Assembly (NCBI GenBank): GCA_963841045.1
Contig: CAWJBD010000007.1
Coordinates: 124,001 to 188,000, forward strand
DNA: 64,000 nucleotides
DNA from: Aalborgiella sp963841045
Lineage (GTDB): Bacteria > Pseudomonadota > Gammaproteobacteria > Burkholderiales > Burkholderiaceae_C
Reading direction: 5' to 3'
The position numbers and the translations under genes are program-made. Numbering within the stretch: position 1 is the first letter of the stretch; each line of letters starts with the position of its first letter. The notes below the pieces were generated by a model. The model was not told the origin of the DNA. It saw only the letters and a list, made by a program, of their open reading frames with translations, and searched no databases. This document shows positions 8,828 to 15,964 of the stretch, piece by piece.

Positions 8828-9895
8828 TTATTCAGGTAGTTGAACAAATCGCGGGTCAATGTATTCGGGTGCTTGCTCTGCAACTTGTTCGGATTGAATG
8901 TGTTTGTAGATGGCTTTGACCAAAGGCTCGCAGCCTTCGCGCGTGAGGGCTGAAATTTCAAACACAGGTCCTTTGAACTTCATGCGTTTGACAAAATCAG
9001 CCACCACGCCAGCACGTTGGTCTTTGTCCACCATGTCGAACTTATTCAATACCAACCAGCGTGGTTTTTTGTACAAGCCCGCATCGTACTTTTTAAGTTC
9101 TTTGGCAATCGCTTTGGCTTGTGCCACAGGGTCAATGCTGTCGTCAAAAGGCGCCATGTCAATGATGTGCAGCAAGAGTCGTGTGCGTTGCAAATGACGC
9201 AAAAACAAGTGACCCAAGCCAGCGCCTTCGGAAGCGCCTTCAATCAAGCCAGGCAAATCTGCCACCACAAAACTTTGTTCAGGACCGACGCGCACCACGC
9301 CCAAATTGGGGTGCAAGGTTGTGAATGGGTAGTCTGCAATGCGTGGTCTGGCATTTGAAATCGCGGTGATAAAAGTCGATTTGCCAGCATTGGGCATGCC
9401 CAACAATCCCACATCGGCCAAAACTTTGAGTTCCAGTTTCAGGCTTTTTTGTTCGCCAGGCCAGCCAGGTGTTTTTTGACGCGGCGCACGGTTCACCGCG
9501 CTCTTGAAACGCATATTGCCAAAGCCGCCATCACCACCTTTGGCAATGGTAATTACTTCACCCGGTACCAAGAGTTCGTACAACACCTCACCCGTTTCGG
9601 CGTCGGAGATGATGGTGCCAACAGGCATTTTGAGGGTGATGTCATCGCCAGCAGCGCCGAACATGTCTGAGCCCATGCCATGCTGCCCGCGTTTGGCATC
9701 GTGACGGCGAGAATAGCGAAAATCGACCAAGGTGTTCAGATTGGCATCCGCCACTGCGAACACATGCCCGCCGCGACCACCGTCGCCGCCATTGGGGCCG
9801 CTGAATTCTTTGTATTTTTCATGCCGAAAAGAGACGCAGCCTGCCCCGCCATCTCCTGCAGAAATGTCGATATAGGCTTCGTCTACAAATTTCAT
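8828..9895 (-). CDS. obgE: GTPase ObgE/CgtA
   Basis: Essential ribosome-associated GTPase linked to 50S assembly and stress control. The Gly-rich Obg fold (DGGAGCVSFRHEKY, GPNGGDGGRGGHV) takes up residues 1-158. The GTPase domain follows with G1 GMPNAGKSTF, switch region FTTLHPNLGVV, G3 DLPGLIEGA and NKFDMVD. Length 355, typical of betaproteobacteria, with a short tail. It is downstream of rplU and rpmA, the near-universal arrangement. A hairpin between rpmA and obgE may lower obgE expression relative to the ribosomal genes. Confidence 0.96.
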   Translation of the reverse strand: MKFVDEAYIDISAGDGGAGCVSFRHEKYKEFSGPNGGDGGRGGHVFAVADANLNTLVDFRYSRRHDAKRGQHGMGSDMFGAAGDDITLKMPVGTIISDAETGEVLYELLVPGEVITIAKGGDGGFGNMRFKSAVNRAPRQKTPGWPGEQKSLKLELKVLADVGLLGMPNAGKSTFITAISNARPRIADYPFTTLHPNLGVVRVGPEQSFVVADLPGLIEGASEGAGLGHLFLRHLQRTRLLLHIIDMAPFDDSIDPVAQAKAIAKELKKYDAGLYKKPRWLVLNKFDMVDKDQRAGVVADFVKRMKFKGPVFEISALTREGCEPLVKAIYKHIQSEQVAEQAPEYIDPRFVQLPE

Positions 9896-9935
9896 GATTT
9901 GATTTTAGTTGATGAACTGTTTTGCAGTCATAAAG

Positions 9936-9964
9936 CAAAAAGCCCGCGCTGTGCGGGCTTTTTG
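9936..9964 (-). terminator. Terminator/attenuator between rpmA and obgE
   Basis: The hairpin AAAAAGCCCGC...GCGGGCTTTTT has a very short loop, and a T-run follows on the minus strand. It sits after the rpmA stop and 40 bp before the obgE start, so it probably ends most rplU-rpmA transcripts and lets some read on. The structure is symmetric. Confidence 0.8.
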
Positions 9965-9983
9965 CAACGCAAAGCGAAATAAA

Positions 9984-10247
9984 TTACGCTTGTACCGGAG
10001 TGATGTTGACCATCTGCTTGTTCAAAGCGCCTTTGGTACCAAATGATACCGTGCCATCTTTCAATGCAAACAAAGTGTGATCTACGCCCATGCCCACATT
10101 GTCACCAGCGTGAAACTTGGTGCCACGTTGGCGAACAATGATAGAACCCGCAGAGATGAGTTCACCTCCAAATGCCTTCACACCAAGCATTTTTGGCTTG
10201 GAATCACGGCCATTTCGCGTCGAGCCGCCGCCCTTTTTTTGTGCCAT
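9984..10247 (-). CDS. rpmA: 50S ribosomal protein L27
   Basis: An 87-residue protein of the large subunit near the peptidyl-transferase centre. MAQKKGGGSTRNGRDS is the conserved N-terminus, and RGTKFHAGDNVGMGVDHTLFA the family core. GAAAG-type Shine-Dalgarno upstream. It lies 42 bp after rplU in the same operon. Confidence 0.98.
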   Translation of the reverse strand: MAQKKGGGSTRNGRDSKPKMLGVKAFGGELISAGSIIVRQRGTKFHAGDNVGMGVDHTLFALKDGTVSFGTKGALNKQMVNITPVQA

Positions 10248-10289
10248 TTTTCTTTCTCCTGAAAGTTCCTAGAAATAAATTGCCAGGAA

Positions 10290-10934
10290 TTATTTTTTAA
10301 CACCACCGACGAGGGCGTCGGTGAGAGCTTTGAACTCAGCCATCTTGCCATCACGCAGCAAAGCTGCTTGTTCGGCCCAAGATGCTGGGTTGGCCAAGCT
10401 GAAACGTCCGCCTGATGCTTTGAGCATGGCAGTGATGTCATCTGCTTTAGCGGCAGCCAATTGCGCAAAAGTGGCAATGCCGCCTTCAACCAATACTTTG
10501 GCAATCTTCGGGCCAATGCCTTCGATGATTTCCAAATTGTCCTTGCCACCTTTGCTGGCAGCAGCCAATGCTTTAGGGGCTGGAATCACGGCAGCTGCAG
10601 CAGCTTTTGACACGCCACCTTTGCCATCGGCAATAGCAGCAATGAATAACTCGGTATAACCTTGGCGATGGCCTTGGCGTTTTTGATAATGCTTACGACG
10701 GCGCATTTTGAAAATGTGCACTTTATCGAATAAGCCGTGAGACAACAAAGTTGCCGTTACAGTCGCACCGGATACCAAGGGTGTGCCAAGCATGAGTTCG
10801 CTACCGTTTCCGACAGCCAACACTTGATCAATCACAACTTCTTGGCCTACATCCGCAGCAATCTGTTCTATTTTAATTTTTTCGCCAGCGACAACACGAA
10901 ACTGTTTGCCACCGGTTTTTATGACCGCGTACAT
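10290..10934 (-). CDS. rplU: 50S ribosomal protein L21 with a C-terminal helix-hairpin-helix extension
   Basis: Residues 1-103 are ordinary L21 (MYAVIKTGGKQFRVVAGEKI, then KMRRRKHYQKRQGHRQGYTE). The normal betaproteobacterial protein ends here, but this one goes on to 214 residues. An Ala/Lys linker leads to a helix-hairpin-helix like segment (LEIIEGIGPKIAKVLVEGGI) and the block FSLANPASWAEQAALLRDGK. The frame is continuous, so the extension is real unless a stop was lost. Comparable L21 tails exist in other phyla; their role is not established. The extension probably sits on the ribosome surface. Confidence 0.93.
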   Translation of the reverse strand: MYAVIKTGGKQFRVVAGEKIKIEQIAADVGQEVVIDQVLAVGNGSELMLGTPLVSGATVTATLLSHGLFDKVHIFKMRRRKHYQKRQGHRQGYTELFIAAIADGKGGVSKAAAAAVIPAPKALAAASKGGKDNLEIIEGIGPKIAKVLVEGGIATFAQLAAAKADDITAMLKASGGRFSLANPASWAEQAALLRDGKMAEFKALTDALVGGVKK

Positions 10935-10982
10935 AATGACCTCTTTTAAAAGTTCTGCGGAAGGATTTCCGTAGAGCCAAAG

Positions 10983-11012
10983 ATTATAGCATTATCAATA
11001 AACCAGTGGTAA
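10983..11012 (-). promoter_or_regulatory. Candidate sigma-70 promoter of rplU-rpmA-obgE
   Basis: Minus-strand TATAAT (10983-10988) with TTACCA (11007-11012) 18 bp upstream as a weak -35. It lies about 50 bp ahead of the rplU start. The leader between them contains a small hairpin, TGCGGAA/TTCCGTA (about 10955-10973). Confidence 0.5.
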
Positions 11013-11050
11013 AAATATTAGTCAATGGCAAATCAAGGGTTTGAGCTTTC

Positions 11051-11056
11051 TATAAT
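11051..11056 (+). promoter_or_regulatory. Candidate -10 element of the ispB operon
   Basis: A perfect TATAAT 24 bp upstream of the ispB TTG start. No good -35 is visible at 16-18 bp, so activation or an extended leader context may matter. It diverges from the rplU promoter. Confidence 0.4.
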
Positions 11057-11079
11057 AGCTAAACTTTAGGTAAAACATC

Positions 11080-12063
11080 TTGCTTGCTCACACCAGCTCC
11101 AGTCAAACAGCACTTCAATTGATCGCCCCAGACATGGAGCGCGTAGACGCGGTGATTGCGCAACGTTTGGCGTCGGAAGTACCGTTGGTAGGCCAAGTTT
11201 CTCGCTACATCATTGCGGCTGGGGGTAAGCGCTTACGTCCAGCTTTGTTGTTGTTATTGTGTGGTGCATTGGGGTACAAAGGGGATCAACGCTTTAATCT
11301 GGCCGCTGTTGTCGAGTTCATTCACACCGCAACCTTGTTACATGATGATGTGGTGGACGAGTCGGAGCTACGTCGTGGACTGGCTACAGCCAACGAGTCG
11401 TTTGGCAATCCTGCCAGTGTCCTGGTAGGGGATTTTTTGTATTCGCGCGCGTTTCAAATGATGGTGGATGCCAACGACATGCGTGTAATGCAAATCTTGT
11501 CTGATGCAACCAATGTGATTGCTGAAGGCGAGGTGATGCAGCTGATGAACATTCACAATGCCGATTTGGACGAGGCAGCCTATTTGCGTGTCATCAGGTC
11601 TAAAACAGCCAAGCTATTCGAAGCGAGTGCTCGCTTAGCGGCAATTCTAGCCAAATCAAGCAGTGAAGTTGAAGAGGCGTGCGCTGTATACGGACAAGCC
11701 TTAGGAACAGCATTTCAAGTCATCGATGATGTGTTGGATTACGATGGTGATCCAACTGTGATGGGCAAAAGTTTGGGTGATGACTTGCGAGAAGGTAAGG
11801 CCACATTGCCACTCATTATTGCGATGCAACGCAGTCAACCAGCGCAACGTAAAATAGTACAAAACGCTATAGAAACTGGCGACAATGCTCAAATTCAGTC
11901 CATATTGTCAATAATACGCGACACTGGTGCATTAGATGCATCCCGGCAAGCAGCTGCAATAGAGGCGCAACGCGCAATTGATGCTTTAATTCAATTTGAA
12001 CCCAATAGGCATGTCAATGCATTATTGGAACTCGCCTCCAAACTTTTGATAAGGCAAGCATAG
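11080..12063 (+). CDS. ispB: Octaprenyl diphosphate synthase (polyprenyl synthetase)
   Basis: Makes the long isoprenoid chain used for ubiquinone. 327 residues with GGKRLRPALLLLLCGALG, the first Asp-rich motif LLHDDVVDES and the second, FQVIDDVLDYDGD, both chain-elongation metal sites. The start is a TTG, preceded closely by TAGG; no ATG lies upstream in frame. It heads a run ispB-pilC-pilD-coaE-zapD with tight spacing. Confidence 0.93.
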   Translation: MLAHTSSSQTALQLIAPDMERVDAVIAQRLASEVPLVGQVSRYIIAAGGKRLRPALLLLLCGALGYKGDQRFNLAAVVEFIHTATLLHDDVVDESELRRGLATANESFGNPASVLVGDFLYSRAFQMMVDANDMRVMQILSDATNVIAEGEVMQLMNIHNADLDEAAYLRVIRSKTAKLFEASARLAAILAKSSSEVEEACAVYGQALGTAFQVIDDVLDYDGDPTVMGKSLGDDLREGKATLPLIIAMQRSQPAQRKIVQNAIETGDNAQIQSILSIIRDTGALDASRQAAAIEAQRAIDALIQFEPNRHVNALLELASKLLIRQA

Positions 12064-12085
12064 CTAACCAACACGGCAAGAATTT

Positions 12086-13336
12086 ATGGCAACGAATGCA
12101 GGCAACAATCCCAACGCTCAGAAGTCGACTGTCAAAGGCGTAAAAGAGTTCGTTTACGACTGGGAGGGCAAAGACCGCAAAGGCAAGCAAGTGCGTGGAG
12201 AAATGCGTGCGGCTGGCGAGAATATAGTGCAAACCACCTTACGTAGACAAGGCGTTATCCCCAATAAAATCAAAAAGCGCGCGACCAAATCTGGCAGATC
12301 AATCAAGCCAAAAGATATTGCAATTTTTACCCGGCAATTCGCGACGATGATGAAGGCAGGCGTCCCCTTGTTGCAAACCTTTGATATTGTCGGTCGCGGT
12401 AATCCGAACCCCAACGTCACTAAATTATTAGGTGATATACGAACCGAAGTAGAAACGGGTACTTCGTTGAGTGCGGCTTTTCGTAAGTATCCAAAATACT
12501 TCAATACACTTTATTGCAATTTGATTGAAGCAGGTGAGTCGGCTGGTATTTTGGAGTCGCTATTGGATCGGCTGGCCACTTACATGGAAAAAACGGAAGC
12601 CATTAAGTCCAAAATCAAATCGGCTTTGATGTATCCAATCGCGGTGGTAGTGGTAGCGTTTGTGGTTGTGACCATCATTATGTTGTTTGTCATCCCAGCT
12701 TTCAAAAGTGTGTTCAGTTCATTCGGCGCAGATTTGCCCGCACCAACTCTGTTTGTCATGGCCATCAGCGACATGTTTGTGAAATGGTGGTGGCTGATAT
12801 TTGGTGTTATCGGTGGTGGACTTTATTTCTTTTTTCAGGCTTGGAAACGCAGCGAAAAAATGCAAATGGTGATGGACAGGGTTTTGCTTAAAGTACCTGT
12901 ATTTGGCGCATTGATTGAAAAGGCGGTAGTTGCTCGCTGGACCAGAACTTTGGCAACCATGTTTGCAGCGGGTGTGCCCTTGGTCGAGGCGCTTGATTCG
13001 GTGGGTGGGGCGGCAGGTAACTCAGTGTATTTGGAAGCAACCACAAAAATTCAGCAGGAAGTATCCACAGGTACCAGTCTCACCAATGCCATGACCAATC
13101 GATCCCTCTTTCCGCCTATGGTTTTGCAAATGTGCGCCATTGGAGAAGAGTCCGGTACGATTGACCATATGCTGGGTAAAGCGGCTGATTTCTACGAGGC
13201 CGAAGTGGATGACATGGTTGCCGGTTTGTCCAGTTTGTTAGAGCCCATCATCATTGTATTTTTGGGCGTCATCATTGGCGGTATTGTTATTTCTATGTAC
13301 CTGCCCATCTTCAAACTTGGTCAAGTTGTCGGCTAA
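12086..13336 (+). CDS. pilC: Type IV pilus inner-membrane platform protein PilC
   Basis: A GspF/PilC family protein that anchors the assembly ATPase in the inner membrane. 416 residues with two repeated GspF domains (about 75-200 and 280-405); FTRQFATMMKAGVPLLQTFD opens the first and ARWTRTLATMFAAGVPLVEA the second. Three hydrophobic helices are visible (about residues 185-210, 225-250 and 385-405). It is followed directly by pilD. The pilB ATPase gene that commonly precedes pilC in related genomes is absent; ispB is there instead. Confidence 0.94.
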   Translation: MATNAGNNPNAQKSTVKGVKEFVYDWEGKDRKGKQVRGEMRAAGENIVQTTLRRQGVIPNKIKKRATKSGRSIKPKDIAIFTRQFATMMKAGVPLLQTFDIVGRGNPNPNVTKLLGDIRTEVETGTSLSAAFRKYPKYFNTLYCNLIEAGESAGILESLLDRLATYMEKTEAIKSKIKSALMYPIAVVVVAFVVVTIIMLFVIPAFKSVFSSFGADLPAPTLFVMAISDMFVKWWWLIFGVIGGGLYFFFQAWKRSEKMQMVMDRVLLKVPVFGALIEKAVVARWTRTLATMFAAGVPLVEALDSVGGAAGNSVYLEATTKIQQEVSTGTSLTNAMTNRSLFPPMVLQMCAIGEESGTIDHMLGKAADFYEAEVDDMVAGLSSLLEPIIIVFLGVIIGGIVISMYLPIFKLGQVVG

Positions 13337-13351
13337 TCCAGTGCAAACTGA

Positions 13352-14197
13352 ATGACTGAATCCGTATTCATAGCTGGATTTGCGGGCTTCTTTGGCTTGC
13401 TGATTGGTAGCTTTCTAAATGTTGTGATTTATCGCTTGCCCAAAATGCTAGAGCGGCAATGGGCGGACGAGTATTCTGAATTTGCGGGTAAAGATCCCGA
13501 ATTGAAGGCGCCATTCAACTTGATGCTACCGAAATCACATTGCTTGAAGTGTGGCCATCAAATTCGCTGGTATGAAAACATTCCTATCTTGAGTTATTTC
13601 TTTTTAAGAGGCAAATGCTCGAGTTGCCAGACGCCAATCAGCATGCGTTATCCAATGGTGGAATTGCTGGTTGGAATTTTGTTTGCAATTTGCGTATGGA
13701 AATGGGGATTTACGGCTAAAGGTATTGCATGGTGCGGATTCAGTGCAGCTATTGTTGCGCTGGCGATGATTGATTGGGACACCACTTTACTTCCAGATAA
13801 CTTGACCTTGCCATTGCTATGGGCGGGTTTAATACTTGCTGCTTCAGGAGTGACGGGTGTCCCCCTGGATGCGGCTGTTTGGGGTGCTGTTGGAGGTTAT
13901 CTCTCGCTTTGGGTCATCTATTGGGTATTCAAACTCATCACTGGTAAAGAGGGCATGGGTTATGGTGATTTCAAATTATTTGCGGCTTTAGGTGCTTGGT
14001 TTGGCTGGCAAGCTTTGATACCTTTGATATTGCTTGCCTCAGTCGCCGGTGCTATTGTTGGAATTGCGCTGAAGTATGTCAGCCAGTTGCGTGAGGGGGG
14101 TTATGTGCCGTTTGGCCCATTTTTGGCCATAGCCGGCCTCACGGCCATGATTTTTGGCGCCCAATCCATTTTGAAGCTTGTAGGGCTGAATGCGTAA
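13352..14197 (+). CDS. pilD: Prepilin peptidase / N-methyltransferase PilD
   Basis: Membrane aspartyl protease that cleaves and N-methylates type IV prepilins. 281 residues. The N-terminus FGLLIGSFLNVVIYRLP is the family signature; two CxxC pairs (LKCGHQ, CSSCQ) mark the methylase zinc site. The catalytic aspartates lie in MIDWDTTLLPD and in GMGYGDFKLFAALGAW (the GxGD motif). Many transmembrane helices. It starts 15 bp after pilC. Confidence 0.95.
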   Translation: MTESVFIAGFAGFFGLLIGSFLNVVIYRLPKMLERQWADEYSEFAGKDPELKAPFNLMLPKSHCLKCGHQIRWYENIPILSYFFLRGKCSSCQTPISMRYPMVELLVGILFAICVWKWGFTAKGIAWCGFSAAIVALAMIDWDTTLLPDNLTLPLLWAGLILAASGVTGVPLDAAVWGAVGGYLSLWVIYWVFKLITGKEGMGYGDFKLFAALGAWFGWQALIPLILLASVAGAIVGIALKYVSQLREGGYVPFGPFLAIAGLTAMIFGAQSILKLVGLNA

Positions 14198-14217
14198 CTA
14201 AGCCAAAGAAAACAAAG

Positions 14218-14856
14218 ATGCATTTCGGAGCACAACGAGTCGGACTCACCGGTGGAATTGGCAGTGGTAAAAGCACGGTTGCCGCACAGTTAAAGGTTTT
14301 AGGCGCACATGTGATTGATGCAGATGCCATTTCTCGCCAGTTAACTTCGGGTCAAGGTAAAGCGATGGACGCCATTGTTGAAAAATTTGGGCGTGAATAT
14401 CAACTTGTCGATGGCAGTCTTAACCGTGCAAGTATGCGTGAATTGGTCTTTAATCAAAAAGAAAAACGCAATGAGTTAGAGCAAATACTCCACCCTTTCA
14501 TTCAAAATGATATGCAAAATCAATTTGAGACTATGCAAGAGTGTGGCGCAAAACTGGTCGTGTTCGATTTGCCATTGCTTGCGGAGTCACTTAAATGGCG
14601 CAAAAACTTAGATAAAATAATTGTTGTTGATTGCTCAATCGAAACACAGGTGTCGCGCGTATTGGCTCGCGATGCTCAAAACACCAACAACCCTAAACCA
14701 ATGACGCGTGATTTGGTCATCAATATAATTAACAGCCAAGCAAGTCGCAAAGACCGTTTGAAACTGGCAGATGTTATTATCCTAAACGATGATATAACGC
14801 GACAACAACTAAATGAAGAAATTGCGCAAATCTCTAAGCAGCTCGGTCTGATTTAA
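14218..14856 (+). CDS. coaE: Dephospho-CoA kinase
   Basis: Last step of coenzyme A synthesis. The P-loop is GLTGGIGSGKST, followed by DADAISRQLT; LHPFIQND and FDLPLLAES are the substrate and lid regions. 212 residues, normal length. It sits between pilD and zapD, the classic neighbourhood in proteobacteria. Confidence 0.95.
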   Translation: MHFGAQRVGLTGGIGSGKSTVAAQLKVLGAHVIDADAISRQLTSGQGKAMDAIVEKFGREYQLVDGSLNRASMRELVFNQKEKRNELEQILHPFIQNDMQNQFETMQECGAKLVVFDLPLLAESLKWRKNLDKIIVVDCSIETQVSRVLARDAQNTNNPKPMTRDLVINIINSQASRKDRLKLADVIILNDDITRQQLNEEIAQISKQLGLI

Positions 14857-14871
14857 AACAAATACAGCATT

Positions 14872-15627
14872 GTGATTCAGTACGAATACCCTTTCAACGA
14901 AAAAGTTCGAACGTATTTGCGTCTGGAACATTTGTTTAATCGATTAAATGAGTTGGCATCGCGTGATACAGCTCTCGACCACCATTACGCATTAACAACC
15001 ATCTTCGAAGTGATGGATGTTGGGGCAAGAGCAGATTTGAAAACCGATGTGCTGAAAGATTTAGAAAAGCAAAAGCAAGTATTCAACGCTTACAGAGGCA
15101 ATCCATCAATCGCCGAAGAGGCGCTTGACGAAGTTTTGTCAGAGCTGGAAGATTGTTTTGTCAACTTGAACGGTGTCAGCGGAAAAGCTGGACAAAAGTT
15201 GACTGAAAACGATTGGTTAATGAGTATTCGCAGCCGCATGGGTATACCGGGCGGTACTTGCGAGTTTGATTTGCCAGCCTATTTCGCTTGGCAACATACC
15301 GATGTTCAGAAAAGACAAGTTGATTTACAAAGCTGGATCGGAACATTGTCTCCATTGGCAAAGGGTATTTATCTGTTGCTCAAAATTTTGCGTCAGTCAG
15401 GTATGCCGCAAAAAATGGTAGCGATGAATGGACAATTCCAACTCAATTTGCCACAGGGAAAACCTTCGCAGTTGTTGCGTATGCGTATAGATGAAGAGTT
15501 GGGTCTTATTCCTGAAATAAGTGGCAACCGCTTAATCGTATTAATTCGCTTAATGCGACAAGAGGATGATGCCAGATTGCATGCCAGTGCTGATGACACT
15601 GCGTTTGAACTGACGCTTTGTGCATAG
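14872..15627 (+). CDS. zapD: Cell division protein ZapD
   Basis: FtsZ-binding protein that bundles protofilaments at the division ring. 251 residues, GTG start. Family landmarks: YEYPFNEKVRTYLRLEHLFN, then RSRMGIPGGTCEFDLPAYF, and the tail FELTLCA. It is 15 bp after coaE, as in E. coli and most betaproteobacteria. Confidence 0.94.
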   Translation: MIQYEYPFNEKVRTYLRLEHLFNRLNELASRDTALDHHYALTTIFEVMDVGARADLKTDVLKDLEKQKQVFNAYRGNPSIAEEALDEVLSELEDCFVNLNGVSGKAGQKLTENDWLMSIRSRMGIPGGTCEFDLPAYFAWQHTDVQKRQVDLQSWIGTLSPLAKGIYLLLKILRQSGMPQKMVAMNGQFQLNLPQGKPSQLLRMRIDEELGLIPEISGNRLIVLIRLMRQEDDARLHASADDTAFELTLCA

Positions 15628-15628
15628 C

Positions 15629-15964
15629 ATGATGACAAAACCGCAAAATAAAAAAAACGCACACAAAAAGCCCACCTTCCACAGCCGTTTGTATGCGGCA
15701 GTGATGCAAGGGCGACTCACTGGGGCAATCAAAAAACGCATCAAACCACGCTTAATTCGCATTGGTCAGGCTGCTATGAAATCGCCAATTAGCAAGGGAT
15801 TTCTCACGTGGGCATTGTCGTTTTCACCACGGTTACAGTCTCGTGTTCACAGAGTATTGTGGAGTGAATTGCAACTGTCTACGCGTGCATTTGGAATATT
15901 CGAAAATTTGAAAAAAGCTGTTGAAGCAAATACAGCCTCCAAACAACATGCGAATACTGATTGA
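15629..15964 (+). CDS. Small basic protein of unknown function ahead of a glycosyltransferase
   Basis: About 111 residues, strongly basic (KPQNKKNAHKKPTFHSR, then KKRIKPRLIR). It shows no signal peptide and no recognised domain. It begins right after the zapD stop and overlaps the next gene by 17 bases, which suggests translational coupling with the glycosyltransferase. A GTG nine bases upstream is an alternative start. I do not recognise the family; a role in polysaccharide synthesis is only inferred from the overlap. Confidence 0.6.
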   Translation: MMTKPQNKKNAHKKPTFHSRLYAAVMQGRLTGAIKKRIKPRLIRIGQAAMKSPISKGFLTWALSFSPRLQSRVHRVLWSELQLSTRAFGIFENLKKAVEANTASKQHANTD

